A stretch of DNA of 64,000 bases from an uncultured Bacteroidales bacterium. Its GTDB lineage: Bacteria > Bacteroidota > Bacteroidia > Bacteroidales > FEN-979. Position 1 is the first letter of the stretch. Each line of letters begins with the position of its first letter. A program made the translations under genes and the position numbers. The stretch lies in the NCBI GenBank assembly GCA_903903985.1, contig CAIVAT010000057.1, positions 62,001-126,000 on the forward strand, read 5' to 3'. Below are positions 26,005 to 34,989 of this stretch, piece after piece. Under the pieces are notes generated by a model, which saw only the letters and a program-made list of their open reading frames with translations, searched no databases and had not been told where the DNA came from.

Positions 26005-26900
26005 TGCTCCAAAACCTCCACACCCACACCCATTTCAGCGACGGTTCCGATGAACCGGTGAAATACATGGAGAAGGCCATGGAACTGGGGCTTTCGTCCA
26101 TCGGGTTTTCTGACCACTCGCCTTTACCTTTTGAAAACTCATTTGCACTGAGGGAGAACCAGGTCGGTAACTATTGCGATGCAATCCTGTCGCTCTGCAA
26201 TCGGACTGTATCTCCAACAAGTTGCGATCATCTGCCACAACCCGAAAATCAAAAACCGAAAATCGAAGTTTTCCTTGGCATGGAAGCCGATTTCATCCCG
26301 GGAATCGGACATTCTTTTTCACATTTCCTTGAGAATTATCCGCTCGATTACCTGATCGGATCGGTACACCTCGTAAGGAATGAAACTTCCGGTGAACTTT
26401 GGTTCATCGACGGGCCGGATCCCGCCACTTACGACGACGGACTGGACGCCCTGTTTGGTGGGGATATCCGCAAAGGGGTTTCGGCATATTACCGGCAAAT
26501 CAATGAGATGCTGGCGGCAGGCAAAATGGATATGATCGGCCATTTAGACAAAATAAAAATGCACAACCGCGGCAGGTACTTCTCTGAAACGGAACCCTGG
26601 TACATCGCATTGGTCAATGAGACCCTTGATCTGGTGAGACAATGCGGTGTTATCATTGAAGTGAACACACGCGGAATCTATAAAAAGCGATCTGATTCAC
26701 TTTTCCCCGGACCGGCCATTCTGAAAAGAATTCATGACCTCAACATCCCGGTCATCATCAGTTCCGATGCCCACAAGCCCCTTGAAGTTGCCATGTTGTT
26801 TGGTGAAACAGCCACCTTATTGTTTGAAATCGGCTTCAGGGAGCAGATGAACCTGACACCATCGGGGTGGGAAAAAATATCTTTGAAATATCATGAATGA
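26004..26900 (+). CDS. PHP-domain histidinol-phosphatase-type hydrolase
   Basis: 298 residues of the PHP superfamily (HisK/HisJ type), metal-dependent phosphoesterases that in many Firmicutes and Bacteroidota dephosphorylate histidinol phosphate. The N-terminus NLHTHTHFSDGSDEP carries the first metal-binding His pair, followed by GFSDHSPLP, LGMEADFIP, IGSVHLV, GHLDKIK and ISSDAHKP, giving the complete trinuclear-site set. The start is a TTG directly after a heptad repeat; no ATG fits, yet the motif begins five residues later, so the start is essentially fixed. An in-frame insertion near residue 80 (PENQKPKIE) is another short-repeat insert. No other histidine genes are nearby, so the substrate is uncertain. 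Confidence 0.82.
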   Translation: MLQNLHTHTHFSDGSDEPVKYMEKAMELGLSSIGFSDHSPLPFENSFALRENQVGNYCDAILSLCNRTVSPTSCDHLPQPENQKPKIEVFLGMEADFIPGIGHSFSHFLENYPLDYLIGSVHLVRNETSGELWFIDGPDPATYDDGLDALFGGDIRKGVSAYYRQINEMLAAGKMDMIGHLDKIKMHNRGRYFSETEPWYIALVNETLDLVRQCGVIIEVNTRGIYKKRSDSLFPGPAILKRIHDLNIPVIISSDAHKPLEVAMLFGETATLLFEIGFREQMNLTPSGWEKISLKYHE

Positions 26901-26910
26901 TTATAAATTT

Positions 26911-28287
26911 ATGAAAAAGACTCTCCTCCTGGCCATCATTCCCCTGGTCATCCTCTCCTGCAAAAAGGAATCACAGAACATACCTCCCGTCATTCCACCT
27001 GCCACTGATTCAATTCCTGTTCAATATGGCACACCATTCGGTAACGTTGCCGACAGGGAGGATGCCATCATTTACCAGGTGAACATGCGGGCTTTCAGCC
27101 AGCAGGCGAATTTCAAGGGGGTTATTGCTAGACTTGATTCCATCAAAGCGCTGGGAATCAATGTTATTTACCTGATGCCTGTCTTTCCGGTCGGGAAAGT
27201 GAAATCTGTCAACTCCCCTTATTGTGTAAGAGATTACAAGGCCGTGAACAGCGAGTTCGGAACCTTGTCTGATTTACGTGCCTTGGTAGACGGGGCGCAC
27301 GGCAGAAACATGAGCATTATTTTAGACTGGGTCGCAAACCATACCTCCTGGGACAACGCATGGACGGGCAGCCATAAAGACTGGTACCTGCAGGATCAAT
27401 CAGGCAATATCGTCAGTCCGCCCGGAAAGGGATGGAACGATGTGGCGCAACTGAATTTTAACAACGCGGCCATGCGGCTGGAAATGATTAAAGACATGAA
27501 ATACTGGGTCTACAAGGCAAATGTGGATGGTTTCCGGTGCGACTATGCCGACGGGCCCCCGGTTGATTTCTGGAAACAGGCGATCGATACGCTCAGAAAT
27601 ATTTCAACGCACAAACTGCTGATCATGGCCGAGGGAAGCAGAAGTGCCAATTATACTGCAGGATTCGATTATAATTTCGGCTTCGGTTTTTACGGGCAGC
27701 TGAAAAATATTTACAGTAACCATGGTTCTGTCGCTACGATTGACAACTTAAACACCACGGAGTATCTCAGTGCAAGCAATGGCCAGCAGGTCGTGCGATA
27801 TATTACCAACCACGATGTCAACGGTTCAGATGGTACTCCTTTGGAATTATTCGGTGGCCGGGATGGTTCAATGGCAGCGTTTGTCGTGGCGGCATATATG
27901 AAAGCCATTCCCATGATATACAACGGGCAGGAAGTTGGAACCCCGTTCAGGATAACCTTTCCGTTTACCGGGGCAAAAATTGACTGGACGCTTAATCCCG
28001 GTGTCACCGCCGGATATAAAAAGATTCTTGCTTTCAGAAAAAGCAGTGCCGCGATCAGGCGGGGTCAGTTAACATATTACAGCGATGCCGACATCTGCGC
28101 TTTTACAAAAGAGTTGGCCGGAGAAAAAGTGCTGGTTGTAGCAAATCTCAGAAACAGCACGGTTGTTTTTGCATTGCCTCCTGCATTAATTAATACTTCG
28201 TGGACGGATGCCATGAGCGGCAGCAGTTTGTCGATAACCACGCAACTTACGTTACAGCCTTACGGATATATTATAGCAAAGCAATAA
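26911..28287 (+). CDS. GH13 alpha-amylase-family lipoprotein
   Basis: 458 residues from the ATG at 26911, chosen because KKTLLLAIIPLVILSC is a lipoprotein signal with the lipid Cys at residue 18. The catalytic (beta/alpha)8 barrel of glycoside hydrolase family 13 is complete: DWVANHTSWDN (region I), GFRCDYA with nucleophile Asp near residue 210, IMAEG with general acid Glu near 240, and ITNHDVNG with the stabilising Asp near 302. A short C-terminal beta domain follows. It probably degrades alpha-glucans at the cell surface or in the periplasm. There is no SusC/SusD pair nearby, so it is not part of a polysaccharide utilisation locus here. Confidence 0.9.
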   Translation: MKKTLLLAIIPLVILSCKKESQNIPPVIPPATDSIPVQYGTPFGNVADREDAIIYQVNMRAFSQQANFKGVIARLDSIKALGINVIYLMPVFPVGKVKSVNSPYCVRDYKAVNSEFGTLSDLRALVDGAHGRNMSIILDWVANHTSWDNAWTGSHKDWYLQDQSGNIVSPPGKGWNDVAQLNFNNAAMRLEMIKDMKYWVYKANVDGFRCDYADGPPVDFWKQAIDTLRNISTHKLLIMAEGSRSANYTAGFDYNFGFGFYGQLKNIYSNHGSVATIDNLNTTEYLSASNGQQVVRYITNHDVNGSDGTPLELFGGRDGSMAAFVVAAYMKAIPMIYNGQEVGTPFRITFPFTGAKIDWTLNPGVTAGYKKILAFRKSSAAIRRGQLTYYSDADICAFTKELAGEKVLVVANLRNSTVVFALPPALINTSWTDAMSGSSLSITTQLTLQPYGYIIAKQ

Positions 28288-28298
28288 CAAGGTGGCTT

Positions 28299-28727
28299 AT
28301 GTTCAAAGTTGAAAAATTTGCATTTAGCAACAAAGAGTTTGCAAACCAGGCATTGGCCATCCGGGAAGCGGTTTTTGTCGAAGAACAGGGTGTTGATGCC
28401 GGGCTGGAGTACGACCATGAGGAAGAATCCTGCCACTACCTGCTGTTCCTTGGAGAAAAACCCATTGCCACCGCCCGGTGGCGCGAAACCGGGTCGGGGA
28501 TCAAACTTGAGCGCTTTGCCGTACTGCTGCATTACCGCAACCGTGGCATCGGAGAGATCATCCTGAAAGCGGTACTCAAGGATGTAATCTCATCGGGGAA
28601 ACAGATTTATCTTCATTCGCAGGTTAACGCAGTATCATTTTATGAACGGAACGGCTTTATCAAGGAAGGGCAAATGTTTACCGAAGCGGGCATCCGGCAT
28701 TTTCGCATGATTTATCTACCCGAATAA
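28299..28727 (+). CDS. GNAT-family N-acetyltransferase
   Basis: 142 residues from the ATG at 28299; upstream residues of the open frame overlap the GH13 gene and lack family similarity. A small cytoplasmic acetyltransferase resembling the ElaA/YjcF group: IREAVFVEEQG at the N-terminus, then the acetyl-CoA-binding motif A as RNRGIGEIILKAVL (R/Q-x-x-G-x-G/A), and a terminal FYERNGFIKEG strand-helix. The substrate is unknown. Its last 12 bp overlap the end of the SNF2-type gene on the other strand. Confidence 0.85.
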   Translation: MFKVEKFAFSNKEFANQALAIREAVFVEEQGVDAGLEYDHEEESCHYLLFLGEKPIATARWRETGSGIKLERFAVLLHYRNRGIGEIILKAVLKDVISSGKQIYLHSQVNAVSFYERNGFIKEGQMFTEAGIRHFRMIYLPE

Positions 28728-31595
28728 TTCTGAAATTTCCTCCCTTGATAAATCTTGCAACGGATTCCCGGTAGGAAGGAATGTGTCAGAAAGAACCTGC
28801 TTCCGCTGTTGCAGGATAAGCATCTTTTCTTCGATGGTTCCGGATGTGATGAATTTATACGCAATCACTTTTTTTTCCTGACCGATGCGATGGGCCCGGT
28901 TGATTGCCTGCATCTCTGCAGCAGGATTCCACCATGGATCGAGCAGCATCACATAGTCGGCTTCAATGAGGTTGAGCCCGGTCCCGCCGGCTTTCAGGGA
29001 GATCAGGAAAAACTGATGCGTTGGATCCTCCTGGAATTTTTTAACGACCATTTCACGGTTGATCGTTCCCCCGGTAAGCATTGAAAATGGAATTCCCCGG
29101 AGATTGAAATGGGCGGCAAGCAACTGCAAATGCTTGACAAAAGAGGAAAAAACCAGGGTCTTGTGTCCCTCTTCCTTCAGGGTCGATGCCATACGGACGA
29201 TCTCTTCGAATTTTCCGCTGCCATGGGTATATTCCGGATCAGCCAACAATGGGTGATTGGCCATTTGCCTTAACCTGATCAAGGCTTTCAGCACCACCAG
29301 GGATGTTTCCGACGACCGTCCTGATTCGAATTGTTGCATTACTTCGTTTCTCACGGCCGATTTTTCCATTTCATATCGTGATCGCTGATCGTCTGTCATA
29401 TCACAATACCACTCTTCAATGGTCAGCACGGGCAGATCGGGTTCCACCTCCCGCTTGGTACGGCGTAAAATAAATGGCGATATCAGCTGCTTCAACCGGC
29501 TGGAAGCCTTTTCGGTCGCTTCCTGGTCCCTGGAATCTGTCCCTTTTGATGTGTATCGTTTCTGAAACTTTGCGAGGGAGCCAAGAAGCCCCGGATTCAG
29601 GAATTCAAACTGCGACCAAAGGTCGGCCAAAGAATTTTCGATCGGGGTGCCGGTAAGGACCAGCCGATGATCGCATTTCAACTGGCAAACTGCCCGGCTA
29701 ACCTGGGCGGCAGGGTTTTTAATTACCTGGCTTTCATCCAGGATAACGTAATGAAAATGATATTGCATGAAGAGTGCAAGATCGTTGCGAAGGGTGCCAT
29801 AGGTTGTAAGCATTACCTCGGCTGAACCGAAAAAGCTTGTTGTGGTGGTCCGCTGCATACCCGAATGCTCGAAAATCATGAGGGAGGGAGCAAACCGTCT
29901 GATCTCGTTCCGCCAATTGTGGATCAGCGATGCCGGCATGATGACAAGAGAGGCGGGATGAGGTGATGAATAGCAGGAGAGCAGCATGGCCAGTGTCTGA
30001 ATCGTTTTTCCAAGGCCCATGTCATCAGCAAGGCATCCTCCAAACCTGTTATCATACAAAAACCGGAGCCATTGCAGTCCTTCTGCCTGGTAGGGTCGCA
30101 AGGTGGCCTGCAACATCTCCGGAATGCCCACTGAAACTGCCTGGCCGGGATCCAGTTGCCTTAACCGTTCGGAAAGAACTTCATTTTGAAGTAAATCCAT
30201 ATCCCTGACTATCTGAACATGATGCAGGGGAAGTCGCAAATGATTTTCAACAACCATCGAAAAATAGGTTAAATCGCCGTACCGGGTGAACCACTCCAGC
30301 GGCAGCACCGCAATTTCTCCCCCTGGCAGCGGGAATTCGCGGATTCCTTCAAGAATATATTGCCGGAGCTGGACGAACGGAACCTTCATGGCACCAAAAA
30401 AAACCGTGGCTTTCACATCAAACCAGTCTTCCCCTGGCTCCACCTGGATTTCGGCAGAAACGGGCCCGGTGAAAAAATGAACCGGAGCCCGGTCGGTACA
30501 GATGAAGACACCCTGCTCCCTGAAGAATTCCGAATTATTATTCAGCCACTCAACCAGCTGGTACATATCCTGAGCCGCAGACCCTTTGAAGCCAGGCAGG
30601 AACATGGAGTTTTCGTTGAGCATGGAAAGTCCGGAGGAGAGGCAACGCGAAGTCATCTCTGTTTCCCACAAGGAATCCCGCTCGGTCTTGTAAAAAACGA
30701 CCTCATTTTCATCCATTTTCAGGTCGATAAACAATTTCTGCGACTTTCCTGCCATAATCCGTTTCTCTCCATACCGGAAATAAATCACAAGGATCGGCTT
30801 CCCCTGCCAGTCTGTTTCTGCTGATAACTCCATCCTGGGCAGGGGATTCAGTACCTGAACTTTGAACCCAATGGCTCTGACCTGCCCGGTTTTCAAAGTG
30901 TTCAGGATGAACGTCTCAAAATATTTTTTTTCTGCGGAAGCGGGAATGAGGATGGCCTCCTTCGACAGGAACGGTTCTATTTTCTTCCCGTCGAATCCCT
31001 CCGGAAAGTGAAGCAACCGGTTCTCCGCCCTGAACCAGCAAGGGTTTCGGCAGATGATTTTATTTCCGGCCCGCTTCAGGATGATCTTCTGATCCTGCTG
31101 AGATAGTTCCAGCACATAATTTGATCCTTCGGAAGTTTTGGTAAAACAAAACCAGGGTTCAGCCGGCTCCGGGCTGGTCTTCAGGCGGTTTTTATAATAA
31201 ACACGTTTAGAGCCGTCATGTTCAAAAAGTGAAATACCATGAAGAACAGAAATTCGGAATATTTTATCCATTTGCCGGTCGATAAACGGACGGATCTGGG
31301 AAACCAGCTGCTCTTCAGAAAGGCTATTCAGGAAATCCTTTAATGAAACTCCTTTCCGGGCAAACTGCCGGTGTATTTCCGAATCAGTGAATGATTGTGA
31401 TATAGAAATGACATCCTGATATACCTGGAACTGATCCGGCATCTGCGTGTCAGACATTGTTAAAATCAACCGGTTTTCAAGGATAAACCAGCCTTTCGCA
31501 TCCAGGGAAACCTCCCATGGAGCCACCACGGGCCCGAACTGGCGGTGATTGGTGATCAGCAGGATCGGAGAATCCGCTGTTTTCAAGACATCCAT
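28716..31595 (-). CDS. SNF2-family helicase-like ATPase
   Basis: 959 residues. The first ~490 residues are a beta-rich region of the kind that precedes bacterial SNF2 proteins and show no Zn-binding SWIM cysteine cluster. The two RecA-like lobes follow: LRPYQAEGLQWL (Q motif), DDMGLGKT (Walker A, near residue 525), DESQVIKN (Walker B, near 617), LTGTPIENS, and in lobe two SLKAGGTGLNL and QAINRAHRIGQ (arginine finger, near 901). It is expected to translocate on double-stranded DNA or remodel protein-DNA complexes; the cellular role of this group is poorly known. Its start overlaps the DUF2177 gene end by 13 bp. No restriction or anti-phage partner is adjacent. Confidence 0.92.
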   Translation of the reverse strand: MDVLKTADSPILLITNHRQFGPVVAPWEVSLDAKGWFILENRLILTMSDTQMPDQFQVYQDVISISQSFTDSEIHRQFARKGVSLKDFLNSLSEEQLVSQIRPFIDRQMDKIFRISVLHGISLFEHDGSKRVYYKNRLKTSPEPAEPWFCFTKTSEGSNYVLELSQQDQKIILKRAGNKIICRNPCWFRAENRLLHFPEGFDGKKIEPFLSKEAILIPASAEKKYFETFILNTLKTGQVRAIGFKVQVLNPLPRMELSAETDWQGKPILVIYFRYGEKRIMAGKSQKLFIDLKMDENEVVFYKTERDSLWETEMTSRCLSSGLSMLNENSMFLPGFKGSAAQDMYQLVEWLNNNSEFFREQGVFICTDRAPVHFFTGPVSAEIQVEPGEDWFDVKATVFFGAMKVPFVQLRQYILEGIREFPLPGGEIAVLPLEWFTRYGDLTYFSMVVENHLRLPLHHVQIVRDMDLLQNEVLSERLRQLDPGQAVSVGIPEMLQATLRPYQAEGLQWLRFLYDNRFGGCLADDMGLGKTIQTLAMLLSCYSSPHPASLVIMPASLIHNWRNEIRRFAPSLMIFEHSGMQRTTTTSFFGSAEVMLTTYGTLRNDLALFMQYHFHYVILDESQVIKNPAAQVSRAVCQLKCDHRLVLTGTPIENSLADLWSQFEFLNPGLLGSLAKFQKRYTSKGTDSRDQEATEKASSRLKQLISPFILRRTKREVEPDLPVLTIEEWYCDMTDDQRSRYEMEKSAVRNEVMQQFESGRSSETSLVVLKALIRLRQMANHPLLADPEYTHGSGKFEEIVRMASTLKEEGHKTLVFSSFVKHLQLLAAHFNLRGIPFSMLTGGTINREMVVKKFQEDPTHQFFLISLKAGGTGLNLIEADYVMLLDPWWNPAAEMQAINRAHRIGQEKKVIAYKFITSGTIEEKMLILQQRKQVLSDTFLPTGNPLQDLSREEISELFG

Positions 31596-31984
31596 CGTCC
31601 GAAAAGAAATCCCGCCAGGCTGACAATGGTTGTTAAGACCATTCCCCAGATGAGATCAACAATGGTGATGACCAGAGGCCAGTCTTTAACGGTAGCCAGG
31701 TTGGTAAGATCATAGGTGGCATAAGTGATCAATCCGAAGAGGGCGGCTTTGACCAGCATTACAGGCAAGTCATTTTCTTTTAACCCGGGAAGTACAACAA
31801 ACACAAGAATCCCCAGGATAAACAGGAAATAGAATATCAGGGCGGCATACCAGTTTACCTCGGGGGCCATGAGAAAACCAAGCTGTTTTTTATAAAATGT
31901 GCGGGAGATCACTCCAAGCCAGAGCATGTCAACCGCGAAAAACACTAAAAATGTGGCAAAATAGAGTTTGATATAATACGTCAT
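31583..31984 (-). CDS. DUF2177 family inner-membrane protein
   Basis: 133 residues with four predicted transmembrane helices. It has the DUF2177 pattern: FAVDMLWLGVI near the N-terminus, ALFGLITYATYDLTNLAT in the middle and VDLIWGMVLT towards the end. No function is established for the family. It overlaps the downstream SNF2 gene by 13 bp, so translation is probably coupled, and is separated from the PepSY gene upstream by about 70 bp. Confidence 0.85.
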   Translation of the reverse strand: MTYYIKLYFATFLVFFAVDMLWLGVISRTFYKKQLGFLMAPEVNWYAALIFYFLFILGILVFVVLPGLKENDLPVMLVKAALFGLITYATYDLTNLATVKDWPLVITIVDLIWGMVLTTIVSLAGFLFGRWMS

Positions 31985-32053
31985 GGGATTTTGAATTAGT
32001 GTAATTCCGAAAACCGGTGAAGTTCCTTACCGATCAAAGATAACACATTTACT

Positions 32054-33601
32054 TCAATTAAAATTGCACACCCTGTTACCGGATTTTGCGGTTTTTCCGC
32101 GTCGCTTTGCCAGCCACCATGCAAAAAATCCGGTGATGAGGATAATAAGGGTGGCTAAACCAACAAGCGGAACCACGAGGATGTAGAAAGGTCCCAGCAT
32201 CGGTTCGAAAATACGCCCCGTGTGAATTTCCAGTGCGGCATTCCAGAGGGAAATGGGGCTTGCTGCGATGATGGATGCCGGGATCTTTGGAAACGGGTTT
32301 TTCCCATCGAGCGGGAAAGCCCCGTGGGCATAATCGAAAATGATTCCGGAAGATTCGTTGTTACGGATGAAACCAGCAACGCTCACTTTGCCGAAAGGGG
32401 ACCCTCCTTCACCCGGATCGGTATATTCAGTTCGGGTAATACAATCGACTGTATGACCGGTAGCCGGTTCCCATTCAAAGATCCCGCTGAATGAGCCTAT
32501 TAGAAAACGGCCAGGGCCGGACTTTTCAAAAACATTGATCCCCATCACGCTAACCGGTGGCTGGATGGAAAAAATCTTCAGCTCGTTGCGAAAACAATCA
32601 TCAGAATAATAGATGCCTTCGCTGGTAGCCACCAGGTAGCGACCCGATTTTTCATCATACAGGAGATCGCGGAAACGGTCGAACCAGGGATTGGGGCTGT
32701 CGAGTTCAGTGTACTTCATCTTCGCAACCCGCTCCCCGGCGATGGGGATCAGCAGCGGAGGGCGGAGAAACATTCCTGTAGTCGTGTTGAGGAGCAGGAT
32801 CAGGATGGCCCAGGACCCGATTGTGTTGTGCCACTTCAGGGAGGATTTATTAAATCGTTTCAGTTTTGAACGCTTTTGGCCCTCTATCAGTTTCTTTAAC
32901 CGGTATGGAGCAAGGAAATAAATCAAACCGGTGATGCTTAGGATGATGAAGATGGCTCCTGCGGCATCAACGATCAGTTTCCCCGCCAATCCGTAAATCT
33001 CCCCGCTGTGTATCACCCATAGGGTTTTAAACAAGCCCACCTTGCCATCGTTGTCCTCGCCCTTTGGAATATGGATTTCACTAAAAATCCTGTAACCCGA
33101 GGACCTGGTAGCCATAAAAAGGTTCGAGCGGGTCAACACAAGCAAACTGTCGCCCTGCTGCAATACTTTTACAACACGGGGATGCTCAACAGGCAATGGA
33201 ACCCGCTCCCAAGCCACGCCGCGATGCCTGAAAAGCCCGAACAGGGTGCCCGCATAAAGCCCGGCCTTAGCCGACCATGACATTGAGTTGATTTTTCGGT
33301 TGTCAATCCCGGCCGGGAACCCTTCATTTAGATCGTAAAACGATTTAAACGATTTGCCGGTCATCCACACCCCGATATTTCCATAAACCAGGATGGTGTC
33401 GCCACCGGCGTTGACCGACCCCTTGATCGCGGCAAGATTCCAGTTATTGTAACGGTAAATCGCAGGCAACAGCCTTCTGTTAATATCAATCCCCGAAAGC
33501 AACTCCCGGTGATTGAGTACGATTCCGGAAAGTGCGGATAAAAGAATGAAAAAGGTAGCGATCAGGCTGAACCACTTGTGGTATTTACGAAAAAATTTCA
33601 A
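32054..33601 (-). CDS. PepSY-associated transmembrane protein
   Basis: 515 residues. The N-terminal helix with KYHKWFSLIATFFILLSALSG and the later RWHNT-like segment LKWHNTIGSWAILILLLNTTTGM are the two signatures of PepSY-associated TM proteins (PiuB-like), linked to iron uptake or flavin/heme reduction in other bacteria. Three to four transmembrane helices flank two large periplasmic beta-rich regions with repeated GIYYSDDCF and GLFRHRGVAW type motifs resembling propeller blades. Before the IS982 insertion its start was about 20 bp behind the DUF2249 stop codon, so it probably belonged to the nitric-oxide cluster. It ends with a basic tail, WLAKRRGKTA. Confidence 0.8.
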   Translation of the reverse strand: MKFFRKYHKWFSLIATFFILLSALSGIVLNHRELLSGIDINRRLLPAIYRYNNWNLAAIKGSVNAGGDTILVYGNIGVWMTGKSFKSFYDLNEGFPAGIDNRKINSMSWSAKAGLYAGTLFGLFRHRGVAWERVPLPVEHPRVVKVLQQGDSLLVLTRSNLFMATRSSGYRIFSEIHIPKGEDNDGKVGLFKTLWVIHSGEIYGLAGKLIVDAAGAIFIILSITGLIYFLAPYRLKKLIEGQKRSKLKRFNKSSLKWHNTIGSWAILILLLNTTTGMFLRPPLLIPIAGERVAKMKYTELDSPNPWFDRFRDLLYDEKSGRYLVATSEGIYYSDDCFRNELKIFSIQPPVSVMGINVFEKSGPGRFLIGSFSGIFEWEPATGHTVDCITRTEYTDPGEGGSPFGKVSVAGFIRNNESSGIIFDYAHGAFPLDGKNPFPKIPASIIAASPISLWNAALEIHTGRIFEPMLGPFYILVVPLVGLATLIILITGFFAWWLAKRRGKTAKSGNRVCNFN

Positions 33602-33617
33602 TGTTCTGCCATTTCAT

Positions 33618-33624
33618 TATTTTA
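33618..33624. repeat. Target-site duplication, left copy
   Basis: TATTTTA directly abuts the left end of the IS982-family element and is repeated at the right end. Confidence 0.85.
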
Positions 33625-34683
33625 ACGTGAGTTCGATGTAAGATTAATAGAATAATGCCAATTGATCTGATTTGACAACTTCAAACTGGATAGAAGGTTT
33701 CTTAGGGAGGAAAGAATAGGCGATCAGTCCTGAGATCAGGTTGACAATGAAGTTCTTAAAGCTGCGATGCCTGGAGTGTTCGATTTGACAAATATTTTTA
33801 AGCTCATCGATAACCGATTCCACGATGGCTCTTTTCCTGAGAAGGATTTTATCCGAAAGAGACATCAACGAGTTTTTCATATTAGTTCTGATTTTCGTGA
33901 TTAAATGAATACCATCGACAAACAAGGATTCAAAGAGCTTTTGAGACAAATACCCCCTGTCTCCGAAGAGTTTTCCCCAGACGTTTTTCAATATGTTTGT
34001 GGCAAGCAGAGGGGTCCTGTCGTCAACATTTCCCTGCGTAATGACAAAGCCAATGATTTCACCTTTATCATTGATCACATTATGAAGTTTGAATCCAAAG
34101 AACCAACCAATGCTACAATGTCCTCGTTCAGCGATTCCAGAAAACACTTTGTTGCTATGGATGCGTCTGTTATGACAGACCCGAATCGGAGTGGAGTCAA
34201 TGAAAGAAATTCCAGTACAATTGGACATTCTACATGTTTTCAGATACAATACCATCGGCAATAAAGCTCTTTGCATTAACTCAACGAAACGATTATAAGA
34301 CACTGTTTGTGGAAAATCATTTTTTAAATGTTTGCAGATATAACCAAGGTAAAAATGCTTGAAATTCCTACACCCACTGAGATGGAACATAACCGTGATC
34401 GTGATTACCTCGCTTTCGCTCAAGGTAAAAATCCTATTACGTTTACGTTTCCCATCGGTGAGTTGATGTTTTTTAAGTTCTGTTTCAAATGCGGTACAAA
34501 AATCATCTACCGAACAAAAAATTTCTATAATTTTATCCTGTGGTACCATAAGATTCTTCCTTTTTTAGTGTGTTTGCTACTACTAATTTAGGAAGAATCT
34601 TTATTTTATATAATTGACATTCAAATATTTATAAACATTTTTCTGTTAATAACGAACCACATTTTATTACATCGAACTCACGT
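33625..34683 (-). mobile_element. IS982-family insertion sequence, complete
   Basis: A 1059-bp element bounded by perfect 17-bp terminal inverted repeats that start ACGTGAGTTCG (33625-33641 and 34667-34683) and flanked by a 7-bp target duplication TATTTTA. Element size and the AC terminus agree with the IS982 family. The single transposase gene is intact, so the copy may still be mobile and its insertion recent. It sits exactly between the DUF2249 stop codon and the PepSY gene, in the same orientation, so readthrough into PepSY is possible. Confidence 0.92.
33644..34549 (-). CDS. IS982-family DDE transposase
   Basis: 301 residues, full length for the family. It catalyses cut-and-paste movement of its element. 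The acidic triad is visible as SFIDSTPIRV (first Asp), KLFGDRGYLS (second Asp) and IVESVIDELK (Glu), with the basic residues around it usual for IS982 (RRIHSNKVFSG, GWFFGFKLH). The N-terminus carries a helical domain (FTLSESEVITITVMFHLSG). There is no frameshift or stop. The ATG at 34549 is about 135 bp inside the right terminal repeat. Confidence 0.95.
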   Translation of the reverse strand: MVPQDKIIEIFCSVDDFCTAFETELKKHQLTDGKRKRNRIFTLSESEVITITVMFHLSGCRNFKHFYLGYICKHLKNDFPQTVSYNRFVELMQRALLPMVLYLKTCRMSNCTGISFIDSTPIRVCHNRRIHSNKVFSGIAERGHCSIGWFFGFKLHNVINDKGEIIGFVITQGNVDDRTPLLATNILKNVWGKLFGDRGYLSQKLFESLFVDGIHLITKIRTNMKNSLMSLSDKILLRKRAIVESVIDELKNICQIEHSRHRSFKNFIVNLISGLIAYSFLPKKPSIQFEVVKSDQLALFY

Positions 34684-34690
34684 TATTTTA
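34684..34690. repeat. Target-site duplication, right copy
   Basis: TATTTTA; its last three bases are the stop codon of the DUF2249 gene read on the minus strand. Confidence 0.85.
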
Positions 34691-34948
34691 CGATTCCGCT
34701 ATTGTAAAACAGGTGTGGAACGCCCCGTCACCAAATACTTCGGTGTAGGTATCGTATCCTGCTGCGGCCATTTTTTCAATCATGGGTGCCGGTGGAAACG
34801 GAGTGATGATTTCAAAGATTTCTCCCGGTTGCAATGCTGCACATTCCTGCTGAACCCGCTCCAGCGGATGGATTCCCTGGGCCAGCAATGGCCGTGCATC
34901 GAGGGAGGTTTTAATATTTTCTTTTTTTAACCAGTCTGGCGTTTTCAT
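34688..34948 (-). CDS. DUF2249 domain protein (TusA-like fold)
   Basis: 86 residues covering a single DUF2249 domain: SLDARPLLAQGIHPLERVQQ, then LQPGEIFEIITPFPPAPMI and a GDGAFHTCFT ending. The fold resembles TusA/SirA. DUF2249 proteins are commonly found with hemerythrin and DUF438 proteins and with nitric-oxide reductase in denitrifiers and anaerobes, where a role in redox or metal handling is suspected but not proven. The stop codon overlaps the target duplication of the IS982 element, so the coding sequence is unchanged by the insertion. It lies downstream of the DUF438 gene in the same direction. Confidence 0.88.
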   Translation of the reverse strand: MKTPDWLKKENIKTSLDARPLLAQGIHPLERVQQECAALQPGEIFEIITPFPPAPMIEKMAAAGYDTYTEVFGDGAFHTCFTIAES

Positions 34949-34989
34949 TTTATATGTTTTAGTTGTTTGGCATACTCCATGAGCTGCCC

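Noticed and set aside
28716-31984. SNF2 plus DUF2177 as a possible anti-phage defence pair
   Set aside because: No methylase, nuclease, phospholipase-D or other defence partner is adjacent, and the overlap alone is not enough.
33905-34264. A 119-codon plus-strand frame inside the IS982 element
   Set aside because: It is antisense to the intact transposase, has no recognisable motif and no start signal, so it is a shadow frame.
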